Positions 37,902 through 39,480 of a stretch of DNA of 39,480 bases are shown one piece after another (positions within the stretch are counted from its first letter, which is position 1; every line of letters starts with the position of its first letter). The notes beneath the pieces were generated by a model. That model ran no database searches. It saw nothing but the letters and a program-made list of their open reading frames with translations, and had not been told where the DNA came from. The stretch spans positions 1-39,480 of the forward strand of contig MERI01000196.1 in the NCBI GenBank assembly GCA_001772005.1, read 5' to 3'. Source of the stretch: Betaproteobacteria bacterium RIFCSPLOWO2_12_FULL_62_58 (lineage in GTDB: Bacteria; Pseudomonadota; Gammaproteobacteria; Burkholderiales; SG8-41). A program made the position numbers and the translations under genes.

Positions 37902-38506
37902 GCGACCAGTGCCTCGAGATAAGGCCGCATCACGCGCTCCACTCGGCAAACGCGCGCGTAGCGGTGGATTTCGTCCATTGTGAAGCGCCGCGCCCGCCAA
38001 GCCTCGCGCAGCGCTTCCAGCGCCACGTCCAGACCGACCTTGTTTCGGTACTTGAAGACGTCGGCGATGGTCTTGGCAACGGTGTAGACACGCACGATCT
38101 CGCCCTCGATGCGATGCGTCTCGATGCCTTCGGTCAGAGCGTTCCCGCTGAAGCGATGGACGCGCAGCTGGGGATAGGAGAGCGAGGGACGACGGGTCCG
38201 GCGGTCGAGCGCGATCCACACCTCATGTGGAAGCTGGGTGCCGATCTGATGGAAGCTCAGCGCGGAGAGCAGGCAAATCATCGCTTTCGGCACCGCGGCG
38301 GCGACCAGCGCGAGGCCATGGTGCTCGGTGATCGGCGCATCGGGCAGCCGGTATCGGCCTCGCGCCACGCGTTCGAGGGCGCCAGCACGCACGAGGCGGC
38401 TCAGCGTGTGGGTATGAAGACCCGCTTGGGCGACTTCCCGCCTCGTGACCGAGCCCCGCCGGCGGGCGAGGCGAAGCAGGCGGTTGGAGGAATCGGCCGT
38501 TGGCAT
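37898..38506 (-). CDS. AbiEi-family antitoxin (type IV toxin-antitoxin)
   Basis: 202 aa. The N-terminal winged helix (NRLLRLARRRGSVTRREVAQ, LSRLVRAGALERVARGRYRL) binds DNA. The C-terminal domain (GLALVAAAVPKAMICLLSAL, HEVWIALDRR, VYTVAKTIADVFKYRNKVG) is the conserved AbiEi region. In studied systems AbiEi counters the AbiEii toxin and represses its own promoter through inverted repeats. I chose ATG 38506 because the only good promoter (TTGACA at 38541-38536, TACACT at 38519-38514, 16-bp spacing) starts transcription there. The longer ATG at 38524 lies between its -35 and -10. The partner toxin is truncated, so this is an orphan antitoxin. Confidence 0.8.
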   Translation of the reverse strand: MPTADSSNRLLRLARRRGSVTRREVAQAGLHTHTLSRLVRAGALERVARGRYRLPDAPITEHHGLALVAAAVPKAMICLLSALSFHQIGTQLPHEVWIALDRRTRRPSLSYPQLRVHRFSGNALTEGIETHRIEGEIVRVYTVAKTIADVFKYRNKVGLDVALEALREAWRARRFTMDEIHRYARVCRVERVMRPYLEALVA

Positions 38507-38554
38507 GTGGCGAAGTGTAGACATTTATTTACAAATGTCAACGTTTCGCCACAT
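38505..38554 (-). promoter_or_regulatory. Concentric palindromic operator overlapping the abiEi promoter
   Basis: Outer arms ATGTGGCGAA (38554-38545) and TTCGCCACAT (38514-38505); inner arms ACATTT and AAATGT (38538-38521). All four gaps between arms are 6 bp and both pairs share the centre 38529.5. The -35 and -10 elements lie within it, and the outer right arm overlaps the antitoxin ATG. It is a probable autorepression site for AbiEi. Confidence 0.75.
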
Positions 38555-38567
38555 CCATGCCCCGGGG

Positions 38568-39284
38568 CTATGAAGTCGAGCCGCTAACCTCGGCAAGCAT
38601 CCACAGGATGTCTGTCTCGATGCCCCGAATGTCGGCCCCGATTTCCTCAAGCGGCCGTGGCGGCGTGTAGCGAAAAAAATAGCGGTTGAAGTTGATCTCG
38701 TAGTCGTTCGCCACGTACCAGCTCCTCACCCGGCCGATATCGACGTGCACGAAATCCGAACGGGGATAATAGCCGACGCCGCCGCCGCGCAGGGCGAGCG
38801 CGGCCCGATGCACGTCCTCGAGCTCGCGCCCCGGAACGCGCAGGTCGATCGCGTGACCCACCACGTGCAGGCTGTGTCTGGCAACGCCGCCGCTGCGCGC
38901 CGCGAGTACGGCGTTGGTCGCGGGCGAGCGGTAGCCCGAGATGATGTGTATCGGTGCGCTGCCGCCCAGAACGCGGTTGAGTTCATAAACCAGATCGAGA
39001 AGCTGCGGGGCGATGGACCTGGTCTCGCCGGAGCGATGATCGCGCAGGATAAAGTTGATTTCTCCCAGAGCGTCCCGGGAGTAATCGCCTCCGGCCCAGT
39101 AAGCCGTTTTCAGGCTTTCACCCGTGTGCGTGTTGTGCAGCCACAGGGTCTTTTCGCCGCCTGGTCTCGTGTTAACGCTGCTCAATGCGGTCTGCGGCGT
39201 AATCCCCGCCAGGGCGAGAAGACCACCGCACTTGATGAATCGCCGCCGATTCCGGTTCGGACCTCGCGAAAACCCTGCTGTCAC
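38568..39284 (-). CDS. YcbK-like (DUF882/M15) Tat-exported peptidase fused to an HsdM-like tail
   Basis: 238 aa. A Tat signal (NRNRRRFIKCGGLLALAG) is followed by a YcbK-type murein peptidase-like domain. IHIISGYRSPATNAVLAARS, SLHVVGHAIDLRVPG and SDFVHVDIGRVRSW carry the zinc-site His/Asp residues. YcbK proteins (~180 aa) normally end here. This one continues with YVANDYEINFNRYFFRYTPP and RPLEEIGADIRGIETDILWM, which looks like the C-terminus of a type I restriction methylase subunit (HsdM). I read the gene as an in-frame fusion. GTG 39284 is chosen (GGGAGG upstream); the frame is open to TTG 39359. The peptidase part may be functional; the tail is a relic. Confidence 0.75.
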   Translation of the reverse strand: MTAGFSRGPNRNRRRFIKCGGLLALAGITPQTALSSVNTRPGGEKTLWLHNTHTGESLKTAYWAGGDYSRDALGEINFILRDHRSGETRSIAPQLLDLVYELNRVLGGSAPIHIISGYRSPATNAVLAARSGGVARHSLHVVGHAIDLRVPGRELEDVHRAALALRGGGVGYYPRSDFVHVDIGRVRSWYVANDYEINFNRYFFRYTPPRPLEEIGADIRGIETDILWMLAEVSGSTS

Positions 39285-39406
39285 CGCCTCCTCCCGTGCC
39301 AAACCTCGTCTTGCCTGCTTCGCGCGCGAGACCCTCCCTCGCACGCACCAGCTCGGCAACCACAGCCCAATCTATCCTGTCTTCGACGCATTGACTCATC
39401 AAAAAC

Positions 39407-39454
39407 CTGAGTGAAATGGATTCGTTGCCTCACGTAAGAAAGCTGAGTGAAATG
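39407..39454. repeat. 12-bp direct repeat, two copies 36 bp apart, at the window edge
   Basis: CTGAGTGAAATG occurs at 39407-39418 and 39443-39454. Only two copies fit before the window ends, so the nature of any array cannot be told. Confidence 0.5.
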
Positions 39455-39455
39455 C

Positions 39456-39478
39456 CCCCTCCGAGTAGGTGGGAGGGG
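39456..39478. other. GC-rich hairpin at the window edge
   Basis: CCCCTCC and GGAGGGG form a seven-base-pair stem around a 9-nt loop. No T-run is visible before the sequence ends. Confidence 0.4.
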
Positions 39479-39480
39479 AG

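Noticed and set aside
39391-39402. TTGAC-TC-ATCAA near the window end
   Set aside because: The half-sites fit FNR but the spacer is 2 bp rather than 4, so an FNR dimer would not fit.
39407-39480. Possible start of a CRISPR array
   Set aside because: Only two 12-bp copies, shorter than a CRISPR repeat, and no cas gene in the window.

Overview
The window is GC-rich (roughly 60-65% by eye), densely coded and chromosomal in character. It has no rRNA, tRNA, phage genes or intact insertion sequence that I can recognise. Gene content (E. coli-type GshA, FadD, FeoABC, two-domain Fbp-type permease, DksA/TraR zinc finger) points to a proteobacterium, most likely a betaproteobacterium or close relative. 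That placement is inference.

The dominant signal is regulatory. Sixteen copies of an FNR/Anr/Dnr-type box (TTGAY-N4-RTCAA, most of them TTGAT-N4-ATCAA) plus one degenerate copy lie between 6.3 and 35.7 kb, all in intergenic DNA. Most have a TA---T-like -10 element at the spacing of a class II FNR promoter (box centre near -41.5). The window therefore looks like an oxygen-limitation (or NO-response) regulon island. No FNR-family regulator is encoded in it, so control would be in trans.

Layout. 0-6.3 kb: a partial flavin-binding protein, an MgtA-type Mg2+ P-type ATPase behind a decayed transporter remnant, and a leftward operon (75-aa protein, phosphoribosyltransferase, dienelactone-hydrolase-like protein, PRPP synthetase). 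6.3-14 kb: twin FNR boxes at a divergent promoter, a CNNM/CorC-type membrane protein, a PfpI-FtsH operon, a collapsed Glu/Leu dehydrogenase mini-gene, FadD, a GNAT acetyltransferase and a collapsed universal stress protein. 14-19.5 kb: an FNR-headed Fbp-type ABC importer operon that also carries a secreted HD-like protein. 19.5-20.5 kb: a NUDIX hydrolase and half a ZIP transporter. 20.5-27.3 kb: a long leftward run of overlapping genes behind an FNR box (EncFtn-like ferritin, PLP aminotransferase, ZnuABC-like metal importer, FeoA-FeoB-FeoC), which reads as one iron/metal acquisition and storage operon. 27.4-36.1 kb: FNR-headed small transcription units (PsiF-like, methyltransferase, YkoF/MTH1187-like, unknown 94-aa protein, ABM-like protein, DUF1269-like protein, malic enzyme, hemerythrin, DksA/TraR-like), GshA, a decayed CCG-domain Fe-S protein and a 242-bp duplicate of the importer binding-protein gene. 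36.2-39.5 kb: a split chromate transporter, then the wreck of a type I restriction/AbiE defence locus: an HsdR tail, a truncated AbiEii toxin, an intact AbiEi antitoxin with a 50-bp concentric palindromic operator, and a YcbK-like peptidase fused to what looks like an HsdM tail.

Two themes connect the window. One is a coherent low-oxygen response: iron handling, hemerythrin, proteostasis, PRPP/nucleotide salvage, malate decarboxylation and stress proteins. The other is pervasive in-frame gene collapse, partial duplication and fusion, in several cases with an apparently intact FNR promoter left in front of the shrunken gene.
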